NCBI RefSeq assembly: GCF_026967935.1
Contig: NZ_JAPVBL010000004.1
Span: 372,001-436,000 of the forward strand
DNA from: Modestobacter sp. VKM Ac-2982
GTDB lineage: Bacteria; Actinomycetota; Actinomycetes; Mycobacteriales; Geodermatophilaceae
Reading direction: 5' to 3'
DNA length: 64,000 nt
In this document: one piece after another, positions 41,255 to 50,518 of the stretch
How positions within the stretch are numbered: the first letter of the stretch is position 1
Layout: each line of letters begins with the position of its first letter
Program-made: the position numbers and the translations under genes
Notes under the pieces: generated by a model
Told to the model about the DNA's origin: nothing
The model's database searches: none
The model's input: the letters and a program-made list of their open reading frames with translations, nothing else

Positions 41255-43060
41255 ATGCCGTCCCCGCTGTCACCGGAGCACGTGCCCCCCGGCTACGACC
41301 GGGCACCCGAGTACGAGGGGATGGTCGTCGAGCGGGACGTCTACGTGCCCATGCGGGACGGCGTGCAGCTGTGCGTCGACGTCTACCGGCCCGACACGGA
41401 CACCCCGCAGCCGGCGCTGCTGGCGTTCGCCATCTACAACAAGGACATCCAGGGGCCGGACACCGCGACGGCGATCCCGCCGCAGCCGGCCTGGTCGCCG
41501 CTGTGGAGCGGACCGATGGAGGCCGGCGACACCCGGTTCCTCGTCTCCCGCGGCTACGTGCACGTGATCGGGATGCCGCGCGGTGTCGGGAAGTCCGAGA
41601 GCGGGGGCTCCCGCACCTGGGACTCCTACGACCTCATCGAGTGGATCGCCCAGCAGCCCTGGTGCGACGGGAACGTCGGGATGGTCGGCATCTCCGGCTT
41701 CGGCGCCGAGCAGGTGCACGTGGCCCGGCAGAAGCCGCCGCACCTGAAGGCGGTCTTCCCGTTCGACCCCCGTGGCGCCTACGGCGAGCTGGGCGGCTTC
41801 CGGGAGGAGTACCCCGGCGGGGTCGTGCACCTCTTCCGCTACCTGGTGGGCCACTTCGGCACGTTCCACCAGGACCGCGGCGCCCCCGGTGAGCTGCCCC
41901 CCGAGCGCGAGGCCCTCTGGCGCGAGGCGATGGCCGACCCGGACTACGCGATCCACCCGCACCTGGTGAACATCCTGTCGATGAAGGGCCAGCACATGCC
42001 GGCCTACTTCAACGTGCTCATCGACCCCTTCGAGGCCGAGGGCGTGCTGGAGCGCAGCGAGGCCGGCTTCGCCGACATCGACATCCCGGTCTACACCGGC
42101 TCGGGTTGGTACGCCTACACCTACAAGACCCACCTGCAGGGGGCGCAGAGCTACTGGCGGAACATCGCCAGCCAGGACAAGAAGCTGCTCTTCCTCGGGC
42201 CGGCCCACCTCGAGCGCCCCTTCCACGGGATGCACTCGGAGATCCTCCGCTGGTACGACCACTGGCTGAAGGGCCTCGACACCGGGGTGCTCGACGAGCC
42301 ACCGGTCCGCTACTGGGTCACCGGCGCCAACGCCTGGCGGACCGGCACGGACTGGCCGCTGCCGGAGACCGAGTGGACACCGCTGCACCTCAGCAGCTGG
42401 GAGCGGCTGCGCCCGGAGCCGTTCGTGCCGATGTCGGTGGACGACCACATCCCGCCGGACTCCTTCGTGCAGATGCCGCTCACCCACACCCGGAAGGTCA
42501 CCGGGCTCCGCTACGTCAGCGAGCCCCTGAGCGAGCCGATGCTGATCGCCGGACCGGCGAAGCTGACCCTGTACGCGGCCCTCGACCAGGACGACACCAC
42601 CTGGATGGTCTCGCTCAAGGACATCGGGCCGGACCCGCACGTGATGACCGTCCGGGAGGGTGAGCGGGAGCTGCACCCCGACCTGCCCGAGCGGGAGCTC
42701 ACCCGGGGCTGGCTGAAGGCCTCGAACCGCGCACTGGACCCCGAGCGCAGCACCGAGTGGAAGCCGTTCCACCGGCTGACCCGCGCCGCGGCCGAGCCGG
42801 TGACCCCCGGCGAGGTGGTGCAGTACGAGATCGAGATCCTCGCGACGGCCAACCTGTTCCAGCCCGGTCACCGGATCTGCCTGGAGATCACCAGCATGGA
42901 CGTGCCCACCGGGGTCGCCGGGGCGACCAACGCCGAGTACGTGCCCTACCACGTGTCCAGCTCGCGGACGACGCTGCACACGATCTACCACGACACCGCC
43001 CGGCCGTCGGCGCTGCTGCTGCCGGTCGTGCCGCTCGATCCGCCTGGGGGAAACGCATGA
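41255..43060 (+). CDS. CocE/NonD family hydrolase
   Basis: A 601-residue serine hydrolase of the CocE/NonD (X-Pro dipeptidyl-peptidase S15) group, whose members cleave esters or amides such as cocaine, and glutaryl-7-ACA. The nucleophile region is GNVGMVGISGFGAEQ (Ser in GISG), after PMRDGVQLCVDVYRP and the domain-typical RGVGKSESGG; a C-terminal jelly-roll follows (LTLYAALDQDDTTWMVSLKD). No signal peptide is seen. ATG 41255 opens a five-gene operon in which each junction overlaps by 4 bp. In this context it would release an aromatic acid or alcohol from an ester or amide precursor; that is inference. Confidence 0.88.
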   Translation: MPSPLSPEHVPPGYDRAPEYEGMVVERDVYVPMRDGVQLCVDVYRPDTDTPQPALLAFAIYNKDIQGPDTATAIPPQPAWSPLWSGPMEAGDTRFLVSRGYVHVIGMPRGVGKSESGGSRTWDSYDLIEWIAQQPWCDGNVGMVGISGFGAEQVHVARQKPPHLKAVFPFDPRGAYGELGGFREEYPGGVVHLFRYLVGHFGTFHQDRGAPGELPPEREALWREAMADPDYAIHPHLVNILSMKGQHMPAYFNVLIDPFEAEGVLERSEAGFADIDIPVYTGSGWYAYTYKTHLQGAQSYWRNIASQDKKLLFLGPAHLERPFHGMHSEILRWYDHWLKGLDTGVLDEPPVRYWVTGANAWRTGTDWPLPETEWTPLHLSSWERLRPEPFVPMSVDDHIPPDSFVQMPLTHTRKVTGLRYVSEPLSEPMLIAGPAKLTLYAALDQDDTTWMVSLKDIGPDPHVMTVREGERELHPDLPERELTRGWLKASNRALDPERSTEWKPFHRLTRAAAEPVTPGEVVQYEIEILATANLFQPGHRICLEITSMDVPTGVAGATNAEYVPYHVSSSRTTLHTIYHDTARPSALLLPVVPLDPPGGNA

Positions 43061-43977
43061 CCAACACGCAGACCGATGCCGGCCTCGCCGACGACGACGT
43101 CGCCGACATCGACGAGCACACCGTCACCGACGCCGTCGTCACGAGCTTCGCCGGGACGTCGGACGCCCGGCTGCGCGAGGTGCTGGGCGCGCTCGTGCGT
43201 GGCCTGCACACCGCGATCCGGGAGGTGGAGCCGACGCTCGCGGAGTGGGAGTACGCGATCGACTTCCTGACCCGCACCGGCCAGAAGTGCGATGACGTGC
43301 GGCAGGAGTTCGTGCTGCTCTCCGACGTCCTGGGGATCTCCTCGCTGGTGGAGAACATCAACCACCGCAAGGTCGGCGGAGCCACGGAGGCGACCGTCCT
43401 CGGGCCCTTCCACATGACCGTCTCGCCACCGCGGAGCAACGGGGACACCATCGACGAGGTGGGCGGCACCAGGCCGTGCGTCGTCACCGGCCGGGTGCTC
43501 TCCGTCTCCGGTGAGCCGGTGCCCGGGGCCAGGGTCGACGTGTGGCAGGCCGACGACAACGGCTTCTACGACGTGCAGCAGCCCGATCGGCAGCCCGCGG
43601 GCAACGGCCGCGGGCTGTTCACCACCGACGACGAGGGCCGGTTCTGGTTCCGCACCACCGTCCCGGCGCACTACCCGATCCCCACCGACGGCCCGGTCGG
43701 GGAGCTGCTCACGGCGACCGACCGGCTGCCGTACCGGCCGGCGCACATCCACTTCATCGCCGACGCCCCGGGGTACGTGCCGGTGACCACGCACATCTTC
43801 GTCGAGGGCAGCCCCTACCTGGACGCCGACGCGGTCTTCGCGGTCAAGCGCAGCCTGGTCCGCGACTTCGCCCCGGTCGACGACGCCGAGCAGGCCGAGC
43901 GGTACGGCACGGTCAACCCGTTCCGGCTCGCCGTCATCGACCTCGTGGTCGAGCCGGCCGGAACGCCCTCCCCGTGA
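43057..43977 (+). CDS. intradiol ring-cleavage dioxygenase (hydroxyquinol 1,2-dioxygenase-like)
   Basis: A 306-residue Fe(III) intradiol dioxygenase. The N-terminal linker domain has the usual helices (FLTRTGQKCDDVRQEFVLLSDVLGISSLVE); VLGPFHM is typical of hydroxyquinol and hydroxybenzoquinol enzymes. The four iron ligands are visible: Tyr in DNGFYDVQ, Tyr in LPYRPAHIHF and the two His of the same HIH. It opens a catechol or hydroxyquinol ring between the hydroxyls. With the maleylacetate reductase-like gene nearby, hydroxyquinol (1,2,4-trihydroxybenzene) is the best candidate substrate. ATG overlaps the CocE stop (ATGA). Confidence 0.9.
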   Translation: MTNTQTDAGLADDDVADIDEHTVTDAVVTSFAGTSDARLREVLGALVRGLHTAIREVEPTLAEWEYAIDFLTRTGQKCDDVRQEFVLLSDVLGISSLVENINHRKVGGATEATVLGPFHMTVSPPRSNGDTIDEVGGTRPCVVTGRVLSVSGEPVPGARVDVWQADDNGFYDVQQPDRQPAGNGRGLFTTDDEGRFWFRTTVPAHYPIPTDGPVGELLTATDRLPYRPAHIHFIADAPGYVPVTTHIFVEGSPYLDADAVFAVKRSLVRDFAPVDDAEQAERYGTVNPFRLAVIDLVVEPAGTPSP

Positions 43978-46355
43978 CCACCGCGGTCCCGCCGCGGCTG
44001 ACCGGCTCGCCGGTCCGCCGCCAGGACGGCGACGTGTTCGTCACCGGCCGGGCGGTGTACACCGCCGACGTGCGGGCCGACGGGGCGGCGCACGTGGCGC
44101 TGGTCCGCTCGCCGCACGCACACGCCCGGATCGTGGCCATCGACGCCGCGGCGGCCCGGGCGCTGCCCGGGGTGCTGGCCGTGGTCACCGGCGACGAGGC
44201 GGCCGAGCACTGCGAGGAGATCCCGCACGGCCTGGACGCCGGTCACCTGGGCGGCCACCACGCGGTGGTCCGGCCGCTGGCGGTGGGCACGGCGCTGTAC
44301 GCCGGTGAGCCCGTCGCCGCGGTGGTCGCCACGAACGCCGCCGACGCGGCGCTGGCCGCAGCTGCGGTGGAGGTGACCTGGGAGCGGCTTCCGGTGGTGC
44401 TCGACGCCGAGCAGGCGCTGCTCCCCGGCGCCCCGCTGCTCTACCCGGACTGGGGCGACAACCTCATCATCGAGCGGGACGTGGGCCCGGACGACTTCAC
44501 CGCGGCCGCGGCGGACGCAGCGCACGTCCTGGAGGGCGAGCTGCGCACCCACCGGGGCACGGCCGCGCCGATGGAGACCCGCAGCTACCTCGCCGACTGG
44601 GACCCGGCCGCCGGGAAGATGACCGTGCACGCGACGACCCAGAACCCGCACGTCCTGCGCACCGTGCTCGCCGCGACCCTCCGGCTCGACGAGGAGGCGG
44701 TGCACGTGATCGCCCCGGCGCTCGGCGGGTCGTTCGGCCTGAAGATGTACGGCAACCGGGAGGACTTCATCGTCCCCCTGCTGGCCCGGATGCTGGGCCG
44801 GCCGGTCCGGTGGGTCGAGGAGCGCTCGGCGACGCTGCTGGCCGGCACCCGCGAACAGGTGCTGCGGTACCGGGTGGCCGCCGCCGCGGACGGCCGGCTG
44901 CTGGCGCTGGACGTGCACGCCATCGCCGACCACGGGGCAGCGGCGCCGACCCACGGCTGGGGCATGGCGCACGTGGGGGCGCTGGCGACCGGCCTGGGCT
45001 ACGCCCTCCCCTCCTGCCACGTGCGGTACCAGGTCGTGGCCACGAACAAGGCCCCCTGGGTGGGCACGAAGCCGTTCGGCAAGGACGGCGCCACGCTGCT
45101 GCTGGAACGGGTCGTCGACCGCGTCGCCCAGGTAGTCGGCGTGCACCCGGCCGAGGTGCGCCGGCGCAACTTCGTCCCGCCCGACTCGTTCCCGTGGCTG
45201 CACACCTCCGGCCTGGAGCTGGACAGCGGCGACTACGCGACGGCCCTGGACCTGACCTTGAAGCGGCTGGACCACCCCGCGGTCCTGGCCGAGCAGCGCA
45301 CCGCGCGCGCCGCCGGCCGGTTGCTGGGCATCGGGCTGGCCTTCGAGCTGATGCCGGAGAGCGCCGACATCCCCGGCGCCCTGGTGTCCGCCTTCGACAC
45401 CTCGACGGTCCGGATGTCACCGACCGGCCGGGTCACCGTGCTCACCGGCGTGACCTCGCCCGGCACGGGCAACGAGACGGCGATCGCCCAGCTGGTCGCC
45501 GACGAGCTGGGCGTGCCCATGTCGTCGGTCCAGGTCGTGCAGGGCGACACGGAACGGTGCCCGTACGGCTTCGGCAACATCTCCAGCCGGTCGATCATCA
45601 CCGGCGGGAACGCCGCCGTGCTGGCCGCCCGCGACGTCGCGGCCACGCTGCGCGCCACCGCCCGCGCGATGCTGCAGGTCGAGCCGACCGAGGAGGTCGT
45701 GCTGGCCGGGAACGCCGCGGCCCTGGCCGCCGACCCGTCCCGGGTGCTGCCGCTGGCCGTGGTCGCGGGGGCGGTGCACACCCTCAGCTACCGGCTGGCG
45801 CTGGACGTCGAGCCGCGCCTGGAGTCCACCCGCACCTACCGGCCCGGCAACGTGCGCCAGGTGCCCGACGCCCTCGGCCGGATGCAGACCTACACCACCT
45901 ACCCGTACGCGGTGCACGCCAGCGTGCTGGAGGTCGACCCGGAGACCGGTTCGGTCACCCTGCTGCGGCACGTGGTGACCCACGACTGCGGCACCGTGGT
46001 GAACCCGATGTTCGTCGACGGCCAGGTCACCGGCGGGGTGGCCATGGGGATCGGCGCCGCGCTGGGCGAGGAGCTCGTCTTCGACCCCGACGGCGTGCCG
46101 CTGACCACCGGGTTCAAGACCTACCTGCTGCCCCGGGCGATCGACCTGCCGACGGTGGAGCTGGAGCACCTGTGCACCCCGGCCCCTGGCACGCCGCTGG
46201 GCGCCAAGGGCGTCGGGGAGTCCGGCTTCTCCGGCGCACTGGCCGCCGTGGTGAACGCGGTCAACGACGCGCTGGCCCCGCACGGGGCGGCGCTGGAGTC
46301 GACACCGGTCAGCCCGCCGCGCATCCTCGCCGCCCTGCAGGCGGTGGGCCGGTGA
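43974..46355 (+). CDS. molybdenum hydroxylase large (Moco) subunit, CoxL/XDH type
   Basis: A 793-residue molybdopterin-binding subunit of the xanthine dehydrogenase family. Clear motifs: GRAVYTADVRADGAAHVALVRS at the N-terminus, ALGGSFGLKMYGNREDF, KAPWVGTKPFGKDG in the substrate channel, GTGNETAIAQ and the catalytic Glu in LGAKGVGESGFSG. CoxL's AYRCSFR loop is not evident, so carbon monoxide oxidation is unlikely. These enzymes hydroxylate N-heterocycles, aldehydes or aromatics with water as oxygen donor. GTG 43974 overlaps the dioxygenase stop by 4 bp. Its product is probably the dioxygenase's substrate or its precursor. Confidence 0.93.
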   Translation: MTTAVPPRLTGSPVRRQDGDVFVTGRAVYTADVRADGAAHVALVRSPHAHARIVAIDAAAARALPGVLAVVTGDEAAEHCEEIPHGLDAGHLGGHHAVVRPLAVGTALYAGEPVAAVVATNAADAALAAAAVEVTWERLPVVLDAEQALLPGAPLLYPDWGDNLIIERDVGPDDFTAAAADAAHVLEGELRTHRGTAAPMETRSYLADWDPAAGKMTVHATTQNPHVLRTVLAATLRLDEEAVHVIAPALGGSFGLKMYGNREDFIVPLLARMLGRPVRWVEERSATLLAGTREQVLRYRVAAAADGRLLALDVHAIADHGAAAPTHGWGMAHVGALATGLGYALPSCHVRYQVVATNKAPWVGTKPFGKDGATLLLERVVDRVAQVVGVHPAEVRRRNFVPPDSFPWLHTSGLELDSGDYATALDLTLKRLDHPAVLAEQRTARAAGRLLGIGLAFELMPESADIPGALVSAFDTSTVRMSPTGRVTVLTGVTSPGTGNETAIAQLVADELGVPMSSVQVVQGDTERCPYGFGNISSRSIITGGNAAVLAARDVAATLRATARAMLQVEPTEEVVLAGNAAALAADPSRVLPLAVVAGAVHTLSYRLALDVEPRLESTRTYRPGNVRQVPDALGRMQTYTTYPYAVHASVLEVDPETGSVTLLRHVVTHDCGTVVNPMFVDGQVTGGVAMGIGAALGEELVFDPDGVPLTTGFKTYLLPRAIDLPTVELEHLCTPAPGTPLGAKGVGESGFSGALAAVVNAVNDALAPHGAALESTPVSPPRILAALQAVGR

Positions 46356-47215
46356 TCCCGGCACGCTTCCGGCACGTCGCGCCGGCCGACCTCGGCGGCT
46401 GCGTCGCCGCGCTCGCCGAGGGCGGGCGGGTGCTCGCCGGGGGCACCTGGGTGCTGCCGGAGATGTCGCGGGGCGAGTCCGCGCCGGCGCAGCTCGTCGA
46501 CCTGCGGCGCGCCGGGCTGGCCGAGCTGACCGCGACCGCCGACGGTTTGCAGATGGGCGCGATGTGCACCTACGCGGACCTGCTCGGCAGCGGCCCGGTG
46601 GCCGAGCACGCCCCCCTGCTGCGGACGATGGCCGGGGGCATCACCGGCGGCTGGGCCCTGCGCAACCAGGCGACGGTCGGTGGCGCCGCGATGGCCGCCC
46701 GCCCCCAGTCCGACGTCCCGGCCGCCCTGGTCGCCTGCGCGGCGGTGGCCCGGGTCGCCGGCCCGCGCGGTGCCCGCGACATCCCCGCCGCCGAGCTCTT
46801 CGCCGGCGCCATGCGCCCCTCCCTGGCACCGGACGAGGTGCTCGCCGGCTTCCGGGTGCCGTCCGCGGCGGGCGCGGGCTCCGGGTACGTGAAGCTCAAG
46901 CGCGGCGGGAGCTCCTGGCCGATCGCGACCGCGGCCGCGGTGGTGCGCCTGGACGCCGTGGGCCTCTGCACCGAGGCGACGCTCGTCCTGGGCGGGGTGG
47001 CCGCCGTCCCGGTCCGGATCGACGTCTCCGCCCTGCTCGGCCGGGTGGTCGTCGACGACGACGTCCGGGCGGTCACCGCTGCGGTGGCCGACGCCCTGCC
47101 GGAGCCGTGGGGAGACGTGCTGGCGCCGGCGTCCTACCGAGCGGCCGTGGCCGCACCCGTGGCGCGCCGGGCGCTGAGCGCAGCGGTCGCCGACGCTGAG
47201 GAGGAACGGGCATGA
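46352..47215 (+). CDS. molybdenum hydroxylase FAD-binding (medium) subunit
   Basis: A 287-residue CoxM/FAD-binding subunit. The FAD-binding opening (GGCVAALAEGGRVLAGGTWVLPEM) and the second site GGITGGWALRNQATVGGAAMAARPQSD, equivalent to the CoxM TIGGNLA stretch, are present. It carries electrons from the molybdenum centre to an acceptor. GTG 46352 overlaps the large-subunit stop by 4 bp, and its own stop overlaps the ATG of the iron-sulfur subunit. Gene order large, medium, small differs from the common medium-small-large order of CO dehydrogenase operons. Confidence 0.92.
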   Translation: MIPARFRHVAPADLGGCVAALAEGGRVLAGGTWVLPEMSRGESAPAQLVDLRRAGLAELTATADGLQMGAMCTYADLLGSGPVAEHAPLLRTMAGGITGGWALRNQATVGGAAMAARPQSDVPAALVACAAVARVAGPRGARDIPAAELFAGAMRPSLAPDEVLAGFRVPSAAGAGSGYVKLKRGGSSWPIATAAAVVRLDAVGLCTEATLVLGGVAAVPVRIDVSALLGRVVVDDDVRAVTAAVADALPEPWGDVLAPASYRAAVAAPVARRALSAAVADAEEERA

Positions 47216-47712
47216 CCGGGGAGGAGGGACGCGTGGAGCTGCGGCTGACCGTCGACGGAGCGGAACGGACGGCGAGCATCGACCCGCGGTCACTCCTGCT
47301 CGACGCGCTGCGGGACGAGCTGGGCGCGATCGCGCCCAAGGCCGGCTGCCGCACCGGCGACTGCGGGGCGTGCACCGTCCGGGTCGACGGTGCGATCGCC
47401 AAGTCCTGCCTCCGGCTGGCGGTCGCCGACGACGGGTGCGAGGTGCGGACGACCGCGTCGATGGCCGTGGGCGGCGAGCTGACACCGCTGCAACAGGCCT
47501 TCTGGGACACCAACGCGTTCCAGTGCGGGTTCTGCCTGTCGGGCATGCTGTTCGCGGCCGAGGACCTGCTCGAGCGCACCCCGTCCCCCTCCGAGACCGA
47601 GGTCCGGGAGGCGATCAGCGGCAACCTGTGCCGCTGCACCGGTTACGACGCCATCGTCGCCGCCGTCCTCAGCTGCGCGGCCCCGCCGGTCAGATCCAGT
47701 CGCGGCGCTTGA
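47212..47712 (+). CDS. molybdenum hydroxylase [2Fe-2S] (small) subunit
   Basis: A 166-residue CoxS-type electron-transfer subunit with two [2Fe-2S] clusters. The plant-ferredoxin-type cluster uses KAGCRTGDCGACTVRVDG and a downstream Cys in AKSCL; the second cluster uses FQCGFCLSGM and NLCRCTGYDAI. The three subunits together form the complete hydroxylase. ATG 47212 overlaps the medium-subunit stop (ATGA). The last 23 bases overlap the 3' end of the convergent corA gene. No Moco-insertion chaperone (CoxD/XdhC type) was found in the window. Confidence 0.95.
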   Translation: MTGEEGRVELRLTVDGAERTASIDPRSLLLDALRDELGAIAPKAGCRTGDCGACTVRVDGAIAKSCLRLAVADDGCEVRTTASMAVGGELTPLQQAFWDTNAFQCGFCLSGMLFAAEDLLERTPSPSETEVREAISGNLCRCTGYDAIVAAVLSCAAPPVRSSRGA

Positions 47713-48835
47713 AGATCACGTACAGCGTGAGGCTGACCATGAACATCAGCACGACGGCGAACGGGTAGCCGTAGTACCAGTCGGTCTCCGGCATGTTCTC
47801 GAAGTTCATCCCGTAGACCCCGCCCACGAGGCTGGGGGCGAAGAGGATGGCCGCCCACGCGGAGATCTTCTTGACCTCCTCGCCCTGGGCGATGCTGGTC
47901 TCGGTGAGGGTCTTCATCTCCTCGTTCTGCCGCTGGGCGACCAGCGTGGCGTTCACGGTGAGGATGTCGCGCAGCTGCAGCCGGAAGCCCTCGACCCGCT
48001 CGGTGATCTGGGTGACGTGGTCGGCGACGTCCCGCAGGTGGCTGCGCAGCTCCTCGTCGACGCCGTACTTCTCGAACCCGGCGGTGATCGCGGCGAGGAT
48101 GCCGGTCAGCGGCTGGACCGCCCGCTGGAAGTCCACGACCTCCTGGGACAGCTCGTAGATGCGCCGCGACACCTGCGGGTCACCGCGGAACACCTCGACC
48201 TCGATCTCGTCGATGTCCTTGTCCAGCCCGGCGACGACCGGGGCGTACCCGTCGACGACGGCGTCCAGGATCGCGTACAGCACCGCCTCCGTGCCGCGGG
48301 CCAGCAGCTCCGGTGAGCTCTCCAGCCGGCGGCGCACCCGGGCCAGGTCCGGCGACTCGCTGTGCCGGACGGTGATGGCGAAGTCCGAGCCGAGGAACAG
48401 GTGCAGCTCGCCGAACTCCACCTCCTCGGCCTCGTCCAGGTAGCGGGCGGCCTTGAGGACGACGAACAGCGTGTCGCCGTAGCGCTCGAACTTCGGCCGC
48501 TGGTGGGCGTGGATGGCGTCCTCGACCGCGAGGTCGGGCAGGTCGTACTGCTCGGCCAGCTCACCGAGCTCGGCCGGCTCCGGGCGGTACAGCCCGAGCC
48601 AGACCATCCGGTCGTCGAAGCCCTCGGTCAGCCACTCGTGGCTCTCGGCCACCGACTCCGGCGTGGCGATCCGCCGGCCGGCGGCGTAGACCGCGTTGTC
48701 GACCATCCGGGAACGCCGCTCGGTCGCCGGGACCGACCCGGGCTGCTCCGCCGGGCGCGGGGGCGCCAGGACGGCGCGCGGGCGGCGGGTGAGGCTGGAC
48801 AGGGCGGTGCGGGGGGCGAGACGACGATCGGCCAC
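47690..48835 (-). CDS. corA: CorA-type Mg2+/Co2+ transporter
   Basis: A 381-residue CorA-family divalent cation channel. The cytosolic N-terminal alpha/beta domain (residues about 45-300) and long helix lead to two C-terminal membrane helices; the pore signature YGMNFENMPE is intact between them, and the C-terminus ends in basic FKRRDWI. It forms pentamers in the membrane. GTG 48835 is the assumed start. The first 45 residues are Arg/Pro-rich and variable. It converges on, and overlaps by 23 bases, the [2Fe-2S] subunit gene. The 250 bases upstream hold no gene and no Mg2+ riboswitch that could be recognised. Confidence 0.93.
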   Translation of the reverse strand: MADRRLAPRTALSSLTRRPRAVLAPPRPAEQPGSVPATERRSRMVDNAVYAAGRRIATPESVAESHEWLTEGFDDRMVWLGLYRPEPAELGELAEQYDLPDLAVEDAIHAHQRPKFERYGDTLFVVLKAARYLDEAEEVEFGELHLFLGSDFAITVRHSESPDLARVRRRLESSPELLARGTEAVLYAILDAVVDGYAPVVAGLDKDIDEIEVEVFRGDPQVSRRIYELSQEVVDFQRAVQPLTGILAAITAGFEKYGVDEELRSHLRDVADHVTQITERVEGFRLQLRDILTVNATLVAQRQNEEMKTLTETSIAQGEEVKKISAWAAILFAPSLVGGVYGMNFENMPETDWYYGYPFAVVLMFMVSLTLYVIFKRRDWI

Positions 48836-49085
48836 GGCTGGGCTCCCGGGGGACGCGGGGACGGGGGCAGCAGGTCCCCGCAGGCGTGCCCGCCCGGGTC
48901 AGGTGACCGGGGGCGTCAGCGGGAGGGGACCCGGGGACTGTGACTGGGAGGCTCCGATCGCACGGCCCAGCACCTCCCGTCTCCGAGGGCCGGCGTCCGT
49001 CACGCGGCCGTCGTCCATCGTGACACGCGGTGCCGCCCTCGGTCACCCCGGTCGCCCCACCAGGGGGTGAACGGACCGGGAACGG

Positions 49086-49622
49086 TCAGCCGGCGACCTC
49101 GCCGGCCGGTGCCGGCACCCGCAGCGCCACCAGGAACCGGGACACCATCGCGTAGCCGGCCACGGTGGTCACCAGCTCGACCACCTGCCGGTCGTCCAGG
49201 TGTGCACGCACCGCGGCGAAGACCGCATCGGGGACGTCGACCTGCACGCTCGAGGCGTCGGTGTACCGCAGCACGGCGACCTGGACGGCGGAGAACACCG
49301 GCGCCGCGGCGGGGTCACGGGTCCGCAGCGCGGCCAGCTGCGCGTCGGTGACCCCGGCCCGGCGGGCGGCGGGCTCGTGCGCGACCCACTCGAAGGCCGC
49401 GTCGTTGAGCACGGCGACCCGGAGCACCGCCAGCTCGGTCAGGTCGGCGGTCAGCGTCGTCCCGTTGCGCAGCGCCCCGAGCAGCGCGCTCCACCCCTCG
49501 GCGACGGCGGGGCTGTGCAGCAGCAGACGGTCGAGCGCGGACAGCTCTCCGCCACGCCGGGCCCGCAGCACCTCGGCGGCCGGGCCGTCGCCGTCGGCGT
49601 CGGGCAGCCGCGCACCGGTCAC
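49086..49622 (-). CDS. carboxymuconolactone decarboxylase-like (AhpD-fold) protein
   Basis: A 178-residue AhpD-fold helical protein. The CMD-type pattern is visible as LAVLRVAVLNDAAFEWVAHEPAARRAG with Glu and His in place, but there is no cysteine in the whole protein, so peroxidase chemistry of AhpD is excluded. It probably acts as a decarboxylase-like or unassigned enzyme. GTG 49620-49622 overlaps the SCO6745 stop by 4 bp. Third gene of an operon with the SCO6745-family and DUF1906 genes; the name should not be read as evidence for muconolactone metabolism. Confidence 0.82.
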   Translation of the reverse strand: MTGARLPDADGDGPAAEVLRARRGGELSALDRLLLHSPAVAEGWSALLGALRNGTTLTADLTELAVLRVAVLNDAAFEWVAHEPAARRAGVTDAQLAALRTRDPAAAPVFSAVQVAVLRYTDASSVQVDVPDAVFAAVRAHLDDRQVVELVTTVAGYAMVSRFLVALRVPAPAGEVAG

Positions 49623-50500
49623 GGCCGGGACAGCACGCCGGCCGGGAACGCGCCGTTGCCCAGCAGCCGGCCGGTCAGCTCGCCGGCCAGCTCGGCGACG
49701 CGCTCGGTGCGCGCGGTGCCCAGGTGCACGAAGGGGGCGGCCGACAGCGCGTCGGTCTCCTGCTCGACCGACGCCCGCAGCTGCTGGCCGGCCTCGGTGA
49801 GACCCCCGTCGGCGACCAGGCCGCGCTCGGCCAGGCCGGTCAGCGCCGCCGACCACTCCTCGTCGGACCAGCCCCGGGTCGCCTGGGCGGCCTGCCGGGT
49901 GAACCCGCGGCCGGTGAGCGTGTGGGTGACCAGCCCCTCCAGCCCGGTCAGCCCGTGCCGGACGAGGCTCAGCACGTGCCCGTCGCCGCGGTGCTCGCGG
50001 AGCAGGGTGACGCCGTGCCAGACCTGAAGCAGCGGGTCCTCCGGCCAGGGCAGGTCAGCGTGGGCGGCGAACAGCGGCCGGGCCTCCGGCGTCAACGCGG
50101 TGCACGCCTCGCGGAGCAGGCCGGCCAGCTCGCCCAGGCTGCTCTCGTCGGCGCCGTCGAGGAGCCGGGTGAGCGAGGCGGTGGCGGCCGCCGTCCGGGC
50201 GGCGAGCACCTGGTCGGGTGTGGCGAGGGTCCAGGCGCGGGGCAGGTGCCGGGCGACGATCGCGGGAGCGAAGTTGGCGAACGTCGCCGTCACCACGCCC
50301 GGGCCGACGGCGCCCATCGCCGCCGCGCGGCCGGCGAAGTAGACCATCCGGCCGGGGCGCAGCCCGGCTGCGGTCAGGTGCTCGTCGGTCTCCGGTGCGA
50401 AGTAGACGTGCGAGTGCAGCGGCTCCAGCCGCCGGTGCGTGCGAGCGACCAGGCGGAGATCGGGGGCGAGCGGGACGGCGGGCTGATCGACGCTGACCAT
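49619..50500 (-). CDS. SCO6745 family protein
   Basis: A 293-residue protein of the actinobacterial SCO6745/SalK-like family. Recognisable segments are RRLEPLHSHVYFAPETDEHLTAAGLRPGRMVYFAGRAAAMGAVG and, at the C-terminus, a winged-helix-like part (WSAALTGLAERGLVADGGLTEAGQQLR). The family lacks a proven function; some members sit beside regulators and coenzyme F420-related genes. ATG 50498-50500 was chosen because the conserved N-terminus follows directly. It is coupled by a 4-bp overlap to the CMD-like gene and lies 18 bases after the DUF1906 gene, so the three probably form one operon. Confidence 0.85.
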   Translation of the reverse strand: MVSVDQPAVPLAPDLRLVARTHRRLEPLHSHVYFAPETDEHLTAAGLRPGRMVYFAGRAAAMGAVGPGVVTATFANFAPAIVARHLPRAWTLATPDQVLAARTAAATASLTRLLDGADESSLGELAGLLREACTALTPEARPLFAAHADLPWPEDPLLQVWHGVTLLREHRGDGHVLSLVRHGLTGLEGLVTHTLTGRGFTRQAAQATRGWSDEEWSAALTGLAERGLVADGGLTEAGQQLRASVEQETDALSAAPFVHLGTARTERVAELAGELTGRLLGNGAFPAGVLSRP

Positions 50501-50518
50501 GCCTCGCACCCTAACGAC

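Noticed and set aside
43974-47712. Aerobic carbon monoxide dehydrogenase
   Set aside because: The large subunit lacks the AYRCSFR loop of form I CoxL, gene order is unlike cox operons, and the neighbours are aromatic-degradation genes.
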